Position numbers and translations under genes: made by a program
Notes under the pieces: model-generated
Seen by the model: the letters and a program-made list of their open reading frames with translations, nothing else
What the model was told of the DNA's origin: nothing
The model's database searches: none
In this document: positions 32,255 through 32,606 of the stretch, piece after piece
Layout: each line of letters begins with the position of its first letter
How positions within the stretch are numbered: position 1 is the first letter of the stretch
Assembly: GCA_009801015.1 (NCBI GenBank)
Contig: VHZZ01003306.1
Span: 14,017 to 46,622 of the forward strand
DNA from: Silene noctiflora
Lineage: Eukaryota > Streptophyta > Magnoliopsida > Caryophyllales > Caryophyllaceae
Direction of reading: 5' to 3'
Length of the DNA: 32,606 bases

Positions 32255-32606
32255 TGTTGGAAGTAGAGGCTTGTAAGAGCCAAAATATGAAAACTCCAAT
32301 TGTCCCACATTGGTGAGGAAGTGGGTGTTTTATGTGTTTATATAACACTCTCTACCTCACCTTATCACTAGTGGGTCTTGGGAGTCTTTTGTAAAGACTT
32401 GTGAGGTGCTTAATTCAACTCACACACACGCGCATGTTGAGCCCGGATTCATGATTCGGGATTTGGGATTTGGCAATCGCCTGCGGCGGGCTATGCCTAT
32501 CTTTTTGGACCGTGTCAAACATGACTGTTACGGTTCTGTAATTAAGGGCGATTATTATGCCTTAATTACGTGTTGACTGCGTTAATGGTGGAGCGGTTTT
32601 GTCTGC
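32255..32606 (+). mobile_element. Start of an LTR element, cut by the window edge
   Basis: It begins TGTTGGAAGTAGAGG, a common start for plant Copia LTRs, and continues with TGTCCCACATTGGTGAGGAA, a TATATAACACTC box (32340-32351) and CCTCACCTTATC, all typical of LTR promoter regions. The element continues beyond 32606, so its completeness cannot be judged. It lies about 0.3 kb upstream of the CAND2-like start codon, pointing away from it. Confidence 0.5.

Overview
This is a plant nuclear window: AT-rich, with GT-AG introns and many transposon relics. The best-conserved gene is a class I vacuolar NHX exchanger. Its sequence, including the far C-terminus, resembles remembered Caryophyllales (Suaeda/Atriplex-type) NHX1 proteins. 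The LTR relics carry palindromic ACTCGATCGAGT clusters that I loosely associate with Caryophyllaceae. Source from Caryophyllales, perhaps Caryophyllaceae, is an inference. Scattered single Ns mark unresolved consensus positions; none lies in an exon called here.

Layout. 1-9.3 kb is a gene-free transposon graveyard. It holds two abutting LTR fragments in opposite orientation (1-155, 156-379), a decayed LINE RNase H remnant split by a solo LTR with an exact 5-bp target-site duplication (2742-4133), two short Helitron-like elements (4362-4601 and 8091-9029), and two hAT-like elements built of degenerate GACCC repeats (about 5715-6085 and 7237-7701). 9.4-18.3 kb is NHX1 on the + strand, with 14 coding exons and a probable leader intron. 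19.8-24.5 kb is a VAP27-type ER tethering protein on the - strand, with 8 coding exons, lying tail-to-tail with NHX1. 25.5-32 kb is a CAND2/TPRA1-type seven-helix membrane protein on the - strand, with 6 coding exons. Its 3.7-kb first intron has grown by repeated tandem duplication and carries a probable solo LTR. The right edge runs into the start of another LTR (32255 onward).

The three genes have no evident shared pathway: vacuolar ion/pH homeostasis, ER contact sites, and a putative G-protein-linked receptor family. Their adjacency looks like ordinary plant gene order. All three reconstruct as continuous reading frames across splice junctions (553, 313 and 307 codons), with no internal stop. 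I found no RNA gene, CRISPR array or undescribed gene system. The second-look signals are transposon structure, upstream ORFs in the NHX1 leader, the long linker exon of the VAP gene, and the intronic duplications.
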